From NCBI RefSeq assembly GCF_004682015.1, contig NZ_SMLM01000002.1:682001-746000 (forward strand): a stretch of DNA of 64,000 bases. Reading direction: 5' to 3'. A program made the position numbers and the translations under genes. The DNA comes from Ramlibacter henchirensis (GTDB lineage Bacteria; Pseudomonadota; Gammaproteobacteria; Burkholderiales; Burkholderiaceae_C). Numbering within the stretch: the first letter of the stretch is position 1; the number at the start of each line of letters is the position of its first letter. A model generated the notes under the pieces. That model saw only the letters and a program-made list of their open reading frames with translations. It was not told where the DNA came from and made no database searches. Shown here in pieces: positions 16,680 through 25,711 of the stretch.

Positions 16680-17030
16680 ATGAGTGCCCAGGCCGATTTC
16701 GCAGCGTATTGCACGGAGCTGCTGGCGCCTGCCGGTGAAGTGCGCTGCAAGCGCATGTTCGGTGGGTACGGCCTGTATGTCGACGACGTGTTCGTCGCGA
16801 TCATCGCGGGCGACGCGCTGTACCTCAAGGCCGACGAACAGACCCGGCCTCGCTTCGAGGCGGCGGGCGGCCACCGGTTCGAGTACAGGCGGCAGGGAAA
16901 GCTGCAGGGCCTGGCATTCTGGACCGCGCCGGCCGAGGCGATGGATTCGCCGGCGCTCATGCGGCCTTGGGTGCAGCTCGCGCTGGATGCCGCGCTTCGC
17001 GCGCGCTGGGATCGTCGGCGGCGGCGTTGA
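16680..17030 (+). CDS. TfoX N-terminal domain family protein
   Basis: A 116-residue single-domain protein matching the TfoX/Sxy N-terminal domain: ADFAAYCTELLAPAG, KRMFGGYGLYVDDVFVAII, LYLKAD and LAFWTAPAE. The competence C-terminal domain is absent, as in many small beta-proteobacterial homologues of unknown role. ATG 16680 fits the usual family start (MSxxxxF); an upstream in-frame GTG at 16656 is less likely. Its 3' end overlaps the convergent aldehyde dehydrogenase gene by 74 bases, which is uncommon. Confidence 0.85.
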   Translation: MSAQADFAAYCTELLAPAGEVRCKRMFGGYGLYVDDVFVAIIAGDALYLKADEQTRPRFEAAGGHRFEYRRQGKLQGLAFWTAPAEAMDSPALMRPWVQLALDAALRARWDRRRRR

Positions 17031-18501
17031 GACGCTCCGCGGCGACGCCGTCCCAACTGAGGTACTTGATTTCGAGGAATTCCTCGATGCCGTACTGCGA
17101 GCCTTCGCGGCCCAGGCCGCTTTGCTTCACGCCGCCGAACGGCGCCACCTCATTGGAGATCAGGCCGCAGTTGATGCCGACCATCCCCGATTCCAGCGCT
17201 TCGGCAATACGCCAGATCCGGGAGTGATCGCGGCTGTACAGGTACGCCGCGAGCCCGAACTCTGTGTCGTTCGCCATCGCGACGACCTCGGCCTCGGTGT
17301 GGAAGCGGAACAGCGGCGCGACGGGACCGAAGGTCTCCTCGCAGGAAATCGCCATGCCCGGCTTCACATCGACCAGCACCGTGGGCTCGAAGAAGAAGCC
17401 GCCAAGCCTATGGCGCTTACCGCCGCAGATCACCCTGGCGCCGCCCCGCAGTGCGTTCTCCAGGTGGGATTCCACCTTCGCGACAGCCGCGTCGTCGATC
17501 AGTGGCCCCTGCTGAACGCCAGCTTCCAGGCCATCGCCGACCTTCAATTGCCGCACGCGCACCGCAAGCTTCTGCGCGAACGCGTCGTAGATGCCGTTCT
17601 GGACAAGTACCCGGTTCGCGCTGATGCAGGCTTGGCCGGTATTGCGGAATTTGCAGGCGATCAAGCCTTCGACGGCGGCATCGACGTCCGCATCGTCGAA
17701 CACAATGAAGGGAGCATTGCCGCCCAGCTCCATCGAGCACTTCTTGATGGTCGCCGCCGATTGCTGCAGCAGCGTGCGCCCCACCTCGGTGGACCCGGTG
17801 AACGTCAACTTTCGAACGAGCGCGTGCGAGGTGAGCACGCCGCCGAGCGCCCGCGTGTCGTTGCCGGTGAGCACGTTGAACACGCCCGCTGGCACGCCGG
17901 CGCGCAACGCCAGTTCGGCCAAGGCGAGCGCCGTCATCGGCGTCTGGGTAGCCGGCTTCACGACCATCGAGCAACCCGCGGCCAGGGCCGGGCCCGCCTT
18001 GCGGGTGATCATGGCCGCCGGGAAGTTCCAGGGGGTGATCGCGGCGCACACGCCGATGGGCTGCTTGAGGACGACGATCCGCTGCGTGCTCCGGGGTGCA
18101 GGGATCACGTCGCCGCGAACGCGCTTCGCCTCTTCCGCAAACCACTGCAGAAAGGACGCGGCGTAGTCGATCTCGCCACGCGCTTCGGCGAGAGGCTTGC
18201 CCTGCTCCAGCGTGATGAGCGTCGCCAGGTCATCGCGGTGTTCCAGCGTGAGCTGGTACCAGCGATGGAGGACTTCCGACCGCTCCTTCGCGGTCCGTGC
18301 GCGCCAGAGCCGAAAGGCCCGATCGGCGGCTTCGATGGCCGCCACAGCTTCCGCCTCGTGGCAGCGTGGCAGTTCGACCAGCTTCTCGCGGGTGGCCGGG
18401 TTGTGCAGGGCGTAGTGACCATGCGGCGTGGACGTCAACCACTGCCCGTCTATGCAGGCGCCGGTCCGCCACAGCGCGGCGTCCTTCAGGAGATGCTTCA
18501 T
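16957..18501 (-). CDS. NAD(P)-dependent aldehyde dehydrogenase, succinate-semialdehyde dehydrogenase-like (copy 1)
   Basis: A 514-residue aldehyde dehydrogenase close to GabD/glutarate-semialdehyde dehydrogenases. ITPWNFPAAMITRK holds Asn159; Glu258 is in MELGGN and the nucleophile Cys292 in NTGQACISANR. It lacks the second cysteine seen in E. coli GabD (TCVC). The C-terminus extends ~30 residues past the usual end, into the convergent TfoX gene. ATG 18501 is preferred; a GTG two codons upstream overlaps the permease stop. It is the last gene of a polyamine/amino-acid type ABC operon, which fits oxidation of a semialdehyde from that ligand. It aligns without gaps over the first 300 residues with the copy at 24213. 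Confidence 0.93.
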   Translation of the reverse strand: MKHLLKDAALWRTGACIDGQWLTSTPHGHYALHNPATREKLVELPRCHEAEAVAAIEAADRAFRLWRARTAKERSEVLHRWYQLTLEHRDDLATLITLEQGKPLAEARGEIDYAASFLQWFAEEAKRVRGDVIPAPRSTQRIVVLKQPIGVCAAITPWNFPAAMITRKAGPALAAGCSMVVKPATQTPMTALALAELALRAGVPAGVFNVLTGNDTRALGGVLTSHALVRKLTFTGSTEVGRTLLQQSAATIKKCSMELGGNAPFIVFDDADVDAAVEGLIACKFRNTGQACISANRVLVQNGIYDAFAQKLAVRVRQLKVGDGLEAGVQQGPLIDDAAVAKVESHLENALRGGARVICGGKRHRLGGFFFEPTVLVDVKPGMAISCEETFGPVAPLFRFHTEAEVVAMANDTEFGLAAYLYSRDHSRIWRIAEALESGMVGINCGLISNEVAPFGGVKQSGLGREGSQYGIEEFLEIKYLSWDGVAAERLNAAADDPSAREARHPARAAPKAA

Positions 18502-18503
18502 GC

Positions 18504-19376
18504 TCACTTGGCCTTGTACTGCTTGGTCAGGATGTAGGTGGCGAGGATGGACACCAGGAAGGTCACGGCGATCAGGATGAAGGCCATGGCGGCGCCGAAG
18601 GGCCAGTTCGATGCCACGGCGATCTGCTTGTAGAGCACGGGCGCCATCATCTTGAAACTGGGGCCACCGAGGAGGAATGGCGTGGCGTAGGCATTCATCG
18701 CGACGGTGAACACGAGGATCGCGCCAGCCGCGACGCCAGGCAGCGACAGGGGCAGCACGATCTTCAGGAATGCCACCGCGGGTGAGGCACCAAGGTTCTG
18801 CGCCGCGTCAGCCAACGTGAAGTCGATGCTCTCCAGCACGCCTTGCAGGGTGAGCACCATGAACGGCAGAAGCACACCCACCATGCCCAGATAGACCGCC
18901 AGCGGCGTGTACAGCAGCTCGATCGGCTGATCGATGACGCCGAGCGTCTGCAGCGAGACGTTGATGAAGCCTTGCCGCCCCAGCACCGCCATCCAGCCTG
19001 CGGCCCGCACCACGTTGCCGACGAGCAAGGGAAACAGCACCAGCACCACGAGCATGCTCTTCCAGCGGGAGCGGGTTCGCGCCAGGTGATAGGCCAGCGG
19101 AAAACCGAGCACCAGCGTCGTCAGTACGCAGAGTGTGGCAACACCGAAGGTAGTGGCGAGGACCGCCCGGTAATAGGGCTCGCTCGCGAAGCGGATGTAG
19201 TTCTCGAGCGTGAACGCCTCCGTCATCAGCTGCTGCGCGGTGAACCGGTTGAAGCTGTAGCGGAACAGCGTGACCAGCGGCACCACCAGCAGCAGCCCGA
19301 CCACAAGAAGCGCCGGGCCGAGGCCCAGCGCCCGGGTAGGCAGGCCGGCTGCGCTGCGGGGAAACGACAGGACCAA
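18504..19376 (-). CDS. ABC transporter permease (PotB-like)
   Basis: A 290-residue inner membrane permease with about six transmembrane segments and the coupling-loop EAA motif as DAAQNLGASPAVAFLKIVLP. The family imports polyamines, iron or related cations together with the PotD-like protein encoded 6 bases upstream. The start is doubtful: the TTG at 19376 lies only 2 bases after AAGGAG, so the real initiation site may be slightly further in. Its stop lies next to the aldehyde dehydrogenase start. Confidence 0.92.
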   Translation of the reverse strand: MVLSFPRSAAGLPTRALGLGPALLVVGLLLVVPLVTLFRYSFNRFTAQQLMTEAFTLENYIRFASEPYYRAVLATTFGVATLCVLTTLVLGFPLAYHLARTRSRWKSMLVVLVLFPLLVGNVVRAAGWMAVLGRQGFINVSLQTLGVIDQPIELLYTPLAVYLGMVGVLLPFMVLTLQGVLESIDFTLADAAQNLGASPAVAFLKIVLPLSLPGVAAGAILVFTVAMNAYATPFLLGGPSFKMMAPVLYKQIAVASNWPFGAAMAFILIAVTFLVSILATYILTKQYKAK

Positions 19377-19382
19377 GACTCC

Positions 19383-20405
19383 TTACCCCTTGAAGCGCTG
19401 GTTCCAAAAGTCCAGCATCTCGCTTGCCTTCGCCGCGTTGTGCGCGAAGTCGGGCTTCATGAAGCGCTCCCGTTCCTGGTCGGTGAAGCCGACCTTTGCC
19501 GCGACGTCGGGGGGCATGCCCGCATTCTTCGTGGTCGGCACCTGGCCCAGGCCGAGCGCCATCGAGCGCTGGATTTCCGGCAGCAGAGCCGCGCCGAGCA
19601 CCTGGTGCGCCTCGCGCGGAAAGCCGGAGTTGCGCGTGACGGCCATCTCGAAGTTCACCGGGTAGGCCCCCTCCTTCGGCATTCCGTAGCGGACCGGCAG
19701 GCCAGCCTCCATCCACTGGTAGGCACGGCCCTTCCACATGATGGCCGCATTGATTTCGCCACTCTTGAACGCATTGCCCACCGCCTCGTTCGAGGAGTAG
19801 ACGCGCATGCCCTGCTGCTTCAGTTTCATCAGCGCGTCGTAGCCAGGCGCGAAGTTGGAGGTGCTGCCGCCGTGGGCCACAGCGGCCATCGGGATCACCT
19901 TGTCGTAGGAGAGGTCGGCCAGGCCGACCTTGTATTCGGCGCGCCAGAGGTCGGCGATCGCCGTCGGCGCCTTCACCTTGTCGCTGTAGACCAGCACCAG
20001 GGCGCTGTACATCGTCGGCAGCGAATGCGGCTTGCGGAATTCCTCCAGCAGGTTGGCGTAGCCGGGTATCAGCGCGGGATCCAGCGGGCGCAGGGCATTG
20101 GCCTGGCTCATGAGGTAGACGTCTGAATCCACCAGGAACGTGATGTCCATCGCGTTCTGCGGCCGATTCAGCTGGGACAGCATCTTGGTCTTGCGGGCGG
20201 CGGGCGTGCCCACATCGAGCTTGACGTCGATGCTGTTGCCGTCCTTGACGGTCTTCACCATCTGCATCAGCAGCCGCTCGGTGTCGCCGCCCCACGTGCC
20301 AAGAACCACCGGGCCGCCGGCGGCGCGGCTCCACGGCGCCGCCACCGCGGCGCCGAAGCCCGCGGCAAACTGGAGGACCTGTCTTCTGGAGGGGGAGTGG
20401 ATCAT
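19383..20405 (-). CDS. ABC transporter substrate-binding protein (PotD-like)
   Basis: A 340-residue periplasmic binding protein. The N-terminus SRRQVLQ plus hydrophobic run looks like a twin-arginine signal, cleaved near SRAAG. GTWGG and the YDALMKLKQQGMRVYSS and EINAAIMWKGRAY segments are typical of spermidine/putrescine-like receptors. It lies between the ATPase and the first permease of a complete transporter. The ligand is probably an amine or amino-acid derivative, judged from the ornithine cyclodeaminase-like and semialdehyde dehydrogenase genes in the same operon. Confidence 0.9.
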   Translation of the reverse strand: MIHSPSRRQVLQFAAGFGAAVAAPWSRAAGGPVVLGTWGGDTERLLMQMVKTVKDGNSIDVKLDVGTPAARKTKMLSQLNRPQNAMDITFLVDSDVYLMSQANALRPLDPALIPGYANLLEEFRKPHSLPTMYSALVLVYSDKVKAPTAIADLWRAEYKVGLADLSYDKVIPMAAVAHGGSTSNFAPGYDALMKLKQQGMRVYSSNEAVGNAFKSGEINAAIMWKGRAYQWMEAGLPVRYGMPKEGAYPVNFEMAVTRNSGFPREAHQVLGAALLPEIQRSMALGLGQVPTTKNAGMPPDVAAKVGFTDQERERFMKPDFAHNAAKASEMLDFWNQRFKG

Positions 20406-20428
20406 CGCAATACCTCGTGGTGGGTGGG

Positions 20429-21499
20429 TCAGTGTTCGGGGAGCAGACGCACGCTTTCCGGCGCCCAGCCGATGCGGCAGTTGCCGGTCGCGTCGAAAAC
20501 GGGGTTCGTCTCGTCGATTCCGCTCGGCGCGCTCACGGAGAGCTCGAGCCCGGAAGGCAGCTGCACCACGTGCTCGGTGCTGGCGCCCTGGTAAGTGCGC
20601 GAACGCCGAACGGCGGTGAACGTGTTGCGCACCTGTGCCGAGCGTTCGCCAATGACGATGTTCTCAGGGCGAAGGCAGAGGATGGCCCGCTCACCGGCCG
20701 ACCAGCCGGAGGTGTCGCACGCAATCGAGATCCCGGCGTCGGACTGGAACTCCCTGTCGCCAGCGATGCGGCCCCCGAGCAGGTTGGCGCGGCCGAGGAA
20801 GTTGGCCACGAACGCATTGGCGGGCTTGCTGTACACCTCTGCGGGCGAGCCGACCTGCGCAACCTTGCCTTCGCTCAGGATCACCAGCCGGTCGGCCAGC
20901 GCAAGTGCCTCGGCCTGGTCGTGGGTGACGAATACCGTCGTGAGTCCGAGCGATTGCTGCAGGGTGCGCATCTCGAGGCCCACGCTCTGGCGCAGCTTGG
21001 CATCGAGGTTGGAAAGCGGCTCGTCCAGCAGGAAGACGTCGGGCCGCACGATCAGGGCGCGCGCCACCGCCACCCGCTGCTGCTGCCCGCCCGACAGTTC
21101 TCGTGGGTACCGTTGCGCAAGGTGCTCCAGTTGCACGAGTCGCAACGCTTCCACCGAACGCCTGTCGATCTCCGCCGGATCCGCGCGGCGCATGCGCAGG
21201 CCGAACCCGACGTTCTGCGCCACCGTCATGTGGGGAAAGAGCGCATAGCTCTGGAACACCATCGCGGTGTTCCGCTTGTGCGGCGGCGCCCGCGTCACGT
21301 CGCGGCCGTCCACCAGGATGCGACCTGACGTGGGCTCCACGAAACCAGCGATCATTCGCAGGATCGTCGTCTTGCCGCATCCGCTCGGGCCGAGCAAGGC
21401 GACGAATTCCGACTGGCCCACTTCCAGCGACACCTTGTCGACTGCGGCGGGCGCGGCGCCATAGCGCTTTTCGAGCGACTGCAAGCTCAATGTGCTCAT
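20429..21499 (-). CDS. ABC transporter ATP-binding protein (PotA-like)
   Basis: A 356-residue ATPase: Walker A GPSGCGKTT (37-45), Q-loop FQSYALFPH, signature LSGGQQQR (135-142), Walker B VFLLDEP with Glu160, H-loop THDQ, and a C-terminal TOBE-type domain of about 110 residues. It energises the two permeases. ATG 21499 overlaps the upstream permease stop by one base (TGATG), indicating coupled translation. Confidence 0.95.
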   Translation of the reverse strand: MSTLSLQSLEKRYGAAPAAVDKVSLEVGQSEFVALLGPSGCGKTTILRMIAGFVEPTSGRILVDGRDVTRAPPHKRNTAMVFQSYALFPHMTVAQNVGFGLRMRRADPAEIDRRSVEALRLVQLEHLAQRYPRELSGGQQQRVAVARALIVRPDVFLLDEPLSNLDAKLRQSVGLEMRTLQQSLGLTTVFVTHDQAEALALADRLVILSEGKVAQVGSPAEVYSKPANAFVANFLGRANLLGGRIAGDREFQSDAGISIACDTSGWSAGERAILCLRPENIVIGERSAQVRNTFTAVRRSRTYQGASTEHVVQLPSGLELSVSAPSGIDETNPVFDATGNCRIGWAPESVRLLPEH

Positions 21500-22305
21500 C
21501 ACACCACCCTGCTCAATTTGACGTACTTGTCGGTGATCACCAGCAGCGTGGCGATCAGCACCACCTGCAACGTGCTGGCCGCGGCGACGGTGGGATCCAT
21601 GTTGAATTCCAGGTACTGCATCAGCGCGATCGGGAAGGTGCTCGCCCCGGGGCCCACGAGAAACAGCGATATCTCGAGGTTCTCGAAGGAAATGATGAAG
21701 CTGAACAGCACCGCGGCGATCATTCCGGCGCGCAGCTGGGGCAGCGTCACCATGAAGAAGGTGCGCAACGGGGATGCGCCGAGGTTCATCGCAGCTTCCT
21801 CGAGCGAGCGATCCAGCCCGGTCAGGTTCGCGGAGATCAGCCGCACAGACCAGGGCAGCGTCAGCAGCGTGTGCGCCAGCGTGAGACCACCGAGCCCCTG
21901 CGACAGGTCCAGGCCCGTGTGGTCGGCCATGGACAGGAAGAACAGGTACAGCGCGATGCCCAGCACGATATTCGGCACCATCAGAGGGGATACCAGCAGG
22001 GTTTGCAGGAATTGCGTGCCCGGCAACCGGCTGCGCTGGAGCACGAGGCTCGCGGCGGTGCCGATGATCACCCCCGCGCATGCGGCCATGAGGGCCACCT
22101 TCGCACTTGTCACCAGCCCGGACACGAAGGCTTCGCGCTTCAGCGCAGCTTCGAACCAGCGCACCGTGTACCCCGGCGGCGGGAAGGTGAGGAAGGTGCT
22201 GTCGTAGAACGCAGACCAGGCCACGAACACCACCGGGAGCAGCATCAATCCCATGACGGTGACGTTCACCGTCCCCAGCACCATGCGCCCGATCCGCGGC
22301 TTCAT
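21499..22305 (-). CDS. ABC transporter permease (PotC-like)
   Basis: A 268-residue membrane protein with about six hydrophobic segments and the EAA loop EEAAMNLGASPLRTFFMVTLP. It is the second permease of the transporter. Its start overlaps the GntR stop (ATGA at 22302-22305) and its stop overlaps the ATPase start, so regulator and transporter are translated as one unit. Confidence 0.93.
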   Translation of the reverse strand: MKPRIGRMVLGTVNVTVMGLMLLPVVFVAWSAFYDSTFLTFPPPGYTVRWFEAALKREAFVSGLVTSAKVALMAACAGVIIGTAASLVLQRSRLPGTQFLQTLLVSPLMVPNIVLGIALYLFFLSMADHTGLDLSQGLGGLTLAHTLLTLPWSVRLISANLTGLDRSLEEAAMNLGASPLRTFFMVTLPQLRAGMIAAVLFSFIISFENLEISLFLVGPGASTFPIALMQYLEFNMDPTVAAASTLQVVLIATLLVITDKYVKLSRVV

Positions 22306-23003
22306 TTCGCCAGCGCTCCCGCGGGCACTGCCTCGTTGGCCTTGCGCTGGGCTGCCTGCTCCCTCTGCCGGATCACGTCTTCGCAGACGCGGTCGATATG
22401 GCGGCCCAGCAGTCGCTCCGCTTCGTCGATGCGGCCGTCCAGCACCGCGCGCGTGATCGCCAGGTGCTCCTGCCGCGCCGACTCCAGCGTCGAGGTCTGC
22501 AGCAGCGGCTGACGTACCACGTAGAGGAAGTCAGTCAGCGTGGAGAGGAACTGCTCCAGCCAGCTGTTCCTTGCCCGCTCCAGGAAGAAGCCGTGGAACG
22601 CCCGGTCTGCATCCATGAAGCCGCCAGGCGCGGTGAGCTCGGCCCGTTCCAGCAACTGATGGATCCGCGTCAGTTGCTCCATGTCCTTGGCGCTGAGCCG
22701 CTGGCACGCCTCGCGCAGCGCAAGGCACTCCAGGGCACGCCGGACCTGGAAGCAGGCGCGGATGTCGACAGTTGTCGGTTCGATCACCCGCGCACCGCGC
22801 CTGCCTTCCAGCTCCACGAGGCCGTCACCGTTCAGGAGACGAAGCGCCTCGCGCACCGGCGTGGCGCTGACGCCCAGCGTCTCCGACACCGCTTGTTCGC
22901 TCAGGTGCTCCCCTTGCTTGATCTGCCCGGAAATGATCTGCTGCCGCATCCAGGTGTAGACCTGGTCGCTCAGCGTGTTCTTGGCGATCTCCGGTTTGGG
23001 CAT
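22302..23003 (-). CDS. GntR family regulator (FadR/FCD type)
   Basis: A 233-residue regulator. The N-terminal winged helix reads LSDQVYTWMRQQIISGQIK and LSEQAVSETLGVSATPVREALRLL; the C-terminal all-helical FCD domain follows with ADRAFHGFFLE and HLAITRAVLDG segments that hold the metal/effector histidines. ATG 23003 has GGAG 8 bases upstream; the longer frame is inside the spacer. Being the second gene of the operon, it probably autoregulates the whole unit from the promoter near 24030-24060. Confidence 0.92.
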   Translation of the reverse strand: MPKPEIAKNTLSDQVYTWMRQQIISGQIKQGEHLSEQAVSETLGVSATPVREALRLLNGDGLVELEGRRGARVIEPTTVDIRACFQVRRALECLALREACQRLSAKDMEQLTRIHQLLERAELTAPGGFMDADRAFHGFFLERARNSWLEQFLSTLTDFLYVVRQPLLQTSTLESARQEHLAITRAVLDGRIDEAERLLGRHIDRVCEDVIRQREQAAQRKANEAVPAGALAK

Positions 23004-23016
23004 CGCAGTGCTCCGC

Positions 23017-24018
23017 TCAGACCTTGATGCGGGACGGATCGCCGCCACCGAGCACCACCACGGGCTGCTCGATCGGCAGGTGCACCCCGACGGACTGCCG
23101 CTTTGCGAGCTGGTAAACGCGCGCGGCCGCGGCCACGTCCCACAGGCCGATACCGTGCGACTTGAACACCGTGATCGCGTCAGCGCTCGTACGCTTCGGC
23201 GTGTCGCTGGCGACGACCTGACTCAGTTCGAGCACGTCCTGCCACTTGAGCTTGCCTTCCTTGACGGCAAGCACGAACTCAGCCGCTTCCGCCTTGGACT
23301 GCTCGACGTCGTCGACGGCGAGCACGTCGGCGCGCTCCAGGACGCGGCTGTCGGCTTCACGGCAGGTGATCTTCATGGCGCCCACCAGGTTCACGTGGGT
23401 GCCGGCGCGCAACCAGTCGCCGAAGAGCACGGGCTCCATGCTCGACGTGATCGTCGTCACGATGTCGGCTTCGCGAACGGCATCGCGCGCGGTGGGCGCG
23501 GGTTCCACCGGGATCCCCAGCTTGCGCGTCATCTTTTCGCAGAACGCGACGACGTTGGCGGGCGTCCGGCTCCACGCGTAGACCCGCTCGATCGGGCGGG
23601 CGGCGCAGACGGCTTCCAGCTGTGTCGGCGCGTGGTGCCCGGTGCCCAGGATCGCAGCGACCTTGCTGTTCGCACGGCTCATGTACTTTGTCGCGATCGC
23701 GGTCGCGGCGCCGGTGCGGATGCGACTGATGTTCTCGGACTCCATCAGCGACTGCAGTTCACCGGTCTCCGCAAACAGCATCAACCAGAACCGGGCGCCT
23801 TCCGGACCGACGGTGTACGTCTTGAATCCCATGCTGCCGATGCTGGGGATCGCAGCAGGCAGGACCGAGACGGAGCCCTTGCCGCCCTTGACGATGGTGC
23901 GCGGTTTGTTGAACGCCAACCCGAGACCCTGCTCCCTGATGGGCTGCTCCAGCGCGTCGATGGCCTCTTTCAGCGACAACAGCTCGTCAACCTGCTTCTC
24001 GTTCAAAAACAACGCCAT
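23017..24018 (-). CDS. Ornithine cyclodeaminase / mu-crystallin family protein (copy 1)
   Basis: A 333-residue NAD(P)-dependent enzyme of the OCD/mu-crystallin family. It has RTGAATAIATKYMSR, the dinucleotide-binding AAILGTGHHA and DIVTTITSS. Members are ornithine cyclodeaminases, alanine dehydrogenases or imine (pyrroline/piperideine-2-carboxylate) reductases. The Rossmann motif GTGHHA is a variant of GxGxxA. It is the first gene of the ABC/aldehyde dehydrogenase operon. Reduction of a cyclic imine formed from the imported compound is a reasonable guess, not shown. Confidence 0.9.
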   Translation of the reverse strand: MALFLNEKQVDELLSLKEAIDALEQPIREQGLGLAFNKPRTIVKGGKGSVSVLPAAIPSIGSMGFKTYTVGPEGARFWLMLFAETGELQSLMESENISRIRTGAATAIATKYMSRANSKVAAILGTGHHAPTQLEAVCAARPIERVYAWSRTPANVVAFCEKMTRKLGIPVEPAPTARDAVREADIVTTITSSMEPVLFGDWLRAGTHVNLVGAMKITCREADSRVLERADVLAVDDVEQSKAEAAEFVLAVKEGKLKWQDVLELSQVVASDTPKRTSADAITVFKSHGIGLWDVAAAARVYQLAKRQSVGVHLPIEQPVVVLGGGDPSRIKV

Positions 24019-24044
24019 GCTCTCTCCTTGTCTATTTTCAATAT

Positions 24045-24052
24045 TCTATAGA
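24045..24052. promoter_or_regulatory. AT-rich promoter region with TCTATAGA palindrome
   Basis: The 26 bases before the first gene of the (-) operon contain a short AT-rich patch, rare here, centred on the perfect palindrome TCTATAGA and flanked by TATTTTCAATAT and GACTATTG. GntR proteins often bind such AT-rich dyads over the promoter, and the GntR gene is in this operon. The rest of the 194-base gap (24019-24212) shows nothing else. Confidence 0.4.
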
Positions 24053-24212
24053 CTATTGCGCGGCGGTCAAGCGAAAAGTTCGGCGGGTCAAGTGCGGCTC
24101 GCAATCCGCCGGTGTCGCTGGGGCGCGGAAGGGTTCGGCGAACGTGGGCCGCTTTTGTTGAGCCCCGGACCTTCACGCTCCCATCCAGCCAGGGGGTGAC
24201 GGCGTTCTCGAG

Positions 24213-25688
24213 CTAACTGAACGCCGGAGCGAGGCCATCCCAGCAGAGATACTTCGTCTCGAGGAACTCCTCGATGCCGTAGTGAGAGCCTTCGCGTCCC
24301 AACCCGCTCTGCTTCACGCCGCCGAATGGGGCAACTTCGTTGGAGATCAGTCCGCAGTTGATGCCGATCATCCCGGACTCGATGGCAGAAGACGCGCGCC
24401 AGATGCGCGCGGCGTCGCGGCTGTACAAGTAGGCAGCGAGACCAAACTCCGTCGCGTTGGCGACCGCGAAGGCATCCTCGTCGCGCTCGAACCGGAACAG
24501 GGGCGCTACGGGCCCGAAGGTTTCCTCCCGGGCCACCGCCATGTGCGTGGTGGCGCCGGCGATCACCGTGGGCTCGAAGAACCGGCCACCCAAGGCGTGG
24601 CGCTTGCCGCCGTGCAGCACAGTGGCCCCTGCGGCCCTGGCATCGGCGATGTGCTGCTCCACCTTGGCGACCGCCGCGTCGTCGACGAGCGGCCCCAGCT
24701 GCACGCCCGGTTCGAGGCCGTTGCCGACGCGCAGCTTCGCCACTCGCTCCACGAGCTTGGCGGCGAAGACGTCGTAGACGCCCGCCTGGACCAGCACGCG
24801 ATTGGCACTGATGCAGGCCTGCCCGGTGTTGCGGAACTTGGCGGCCACCACGCCGTCGGCGGCTGCGTCCAGGTCCGCATCGTCGAAGATGATGAAGGGC
24901 GCATTGCCCCCCAGCTCCATGGAACACTTCTTGATCGTTGCTGCGGCCTGGGCCAGCAGCACGCGGCCCACTTCGGTGGACCCGGTGAAGGTGATCTTGC
25001 GCACCAGCGGATGCGTCGTGAGCTGGTTGCCGATCGCGCGTGTGTCGTTGCCCGTCACGACGTTGAAGACGCCGGGGGGCACGCCCGCTCGACGGGCGAG
25101 TTCCGCCAGTGCCAGCGCGGTCAGCGGCGTCTGGCTCGCAGGCTTCACCACCATGCTGCAACCCGCCGCCAGTGCCGGGCCTGCCTTGCGCGTGATCATG
25201 GCCGCAGGGAAGTTCCAGGGCGTGATGGCGGCGCAGACACCGATCGGCTCCTTCAGCACCACGATGCGCGCCGTGTCGCGCGGAGCGGGAATGACGTCGC
25301 CGCGCACGCGCTTGGCTTCCTCCGCGAACCATTGCACGAAGGAAGCCGCATAGTCGATCTCCACCTTTGCTTCGGCCACCGGCTTGCCCTCTTCCAGCGT
25401 GATCACCGTCGCCAGATCGTCGCGATGCTGGATCATCAGTTCGTACCAGCGCTGCAGCACCTGGGAACGGTGCTTGGCCGTGGTCTGGCGCCAAACCAGG
25501 AAAGCCTTGTGCGCGACCTCGATCGCGTTCGCGGTTTCAGCTTCCTTGAAGCGCGGCAGGTCGACAAGGTGCGTATCGTCGGCCGGATTGCGGAGGGTGT
25601 ATGTGCCGTGCGGCGAGGCTGAAATCCACTCTCCGCCAACGAACGCGGCGGCGCGGAACAGCTCGGGATCGCTGAGGAGGTGTTTCAT
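24213..25688 (-). CDS. NAD(P)-dependent aldehyde dehydrogenase, succinate-semialdehyde dehydrogenase-like (copy 2)
   Basis: A 491-residue aldehyde dehydrogenase with Asn159 (TPWNFPAAM), Glu258 (MELGGN) and Cys292 (NTGQACISANR). Starting at ATG 25688 gives the same MKHLL start and gap-free numbering as copy 1 at 16957, so I prefer it; an ATG at 25712 overlaps the previous stop (TGATG) and could also be used. Unlike copy 1 it ends at the normal family length. It is last in a DHDPS-like/Bug/cyclodeaminase-like operon; DHDPS-fold lyases followed by 2-oxoglutarate-semialdehyde dehydrogenases are a known pairing in sugar-acid and hydroxyproline breakdown. Confidence 0.92.
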   Translation of the reverse strand: MKHLLSDPELFRAAAFVGGEWISASPHGTYTLRNPADDTHLVDLPRFKEAETANAIEVAHKAFLVWRQTTAKHRSQVLQRWYELMIQHRDDLATVITLEEGKPVAEAKVEIDYAASFVQWFAEEAKRVRGDVIPAPRDTARIVVLKEPIGVCAAITPWNFPAAMITRKAGPALAAGCSMVVKPASQTPLTALALAELARRAGVPPGVFNVVTGNDTRAIGNQLTTHPLVRKITFTGSTEVGRVLLAQAAATIKKCSMELGGNAPFIIFDDADLDAAADGVVAAKFRNTGQACISANRVLVQAGVYDVFAAKLVERVAKLRVGNGLEPGVQLGPLVDDAAVAKVEQHIADARAAGATVLHGGKRHALGGRFFEPTVIAGATTHMAVAREETFGPVAPLFRFERDEDAFAVANATEFGLAAYLYSRDAARIWRASSAIESGMIGINCGLISNEVAPFGGVKQSGLGREGSHYGIEEFLETKYLCWDGLAPAFS

Positions 25689-25711
25689 CGTGTGCGCGAC
25701 CACGTGCTGCA

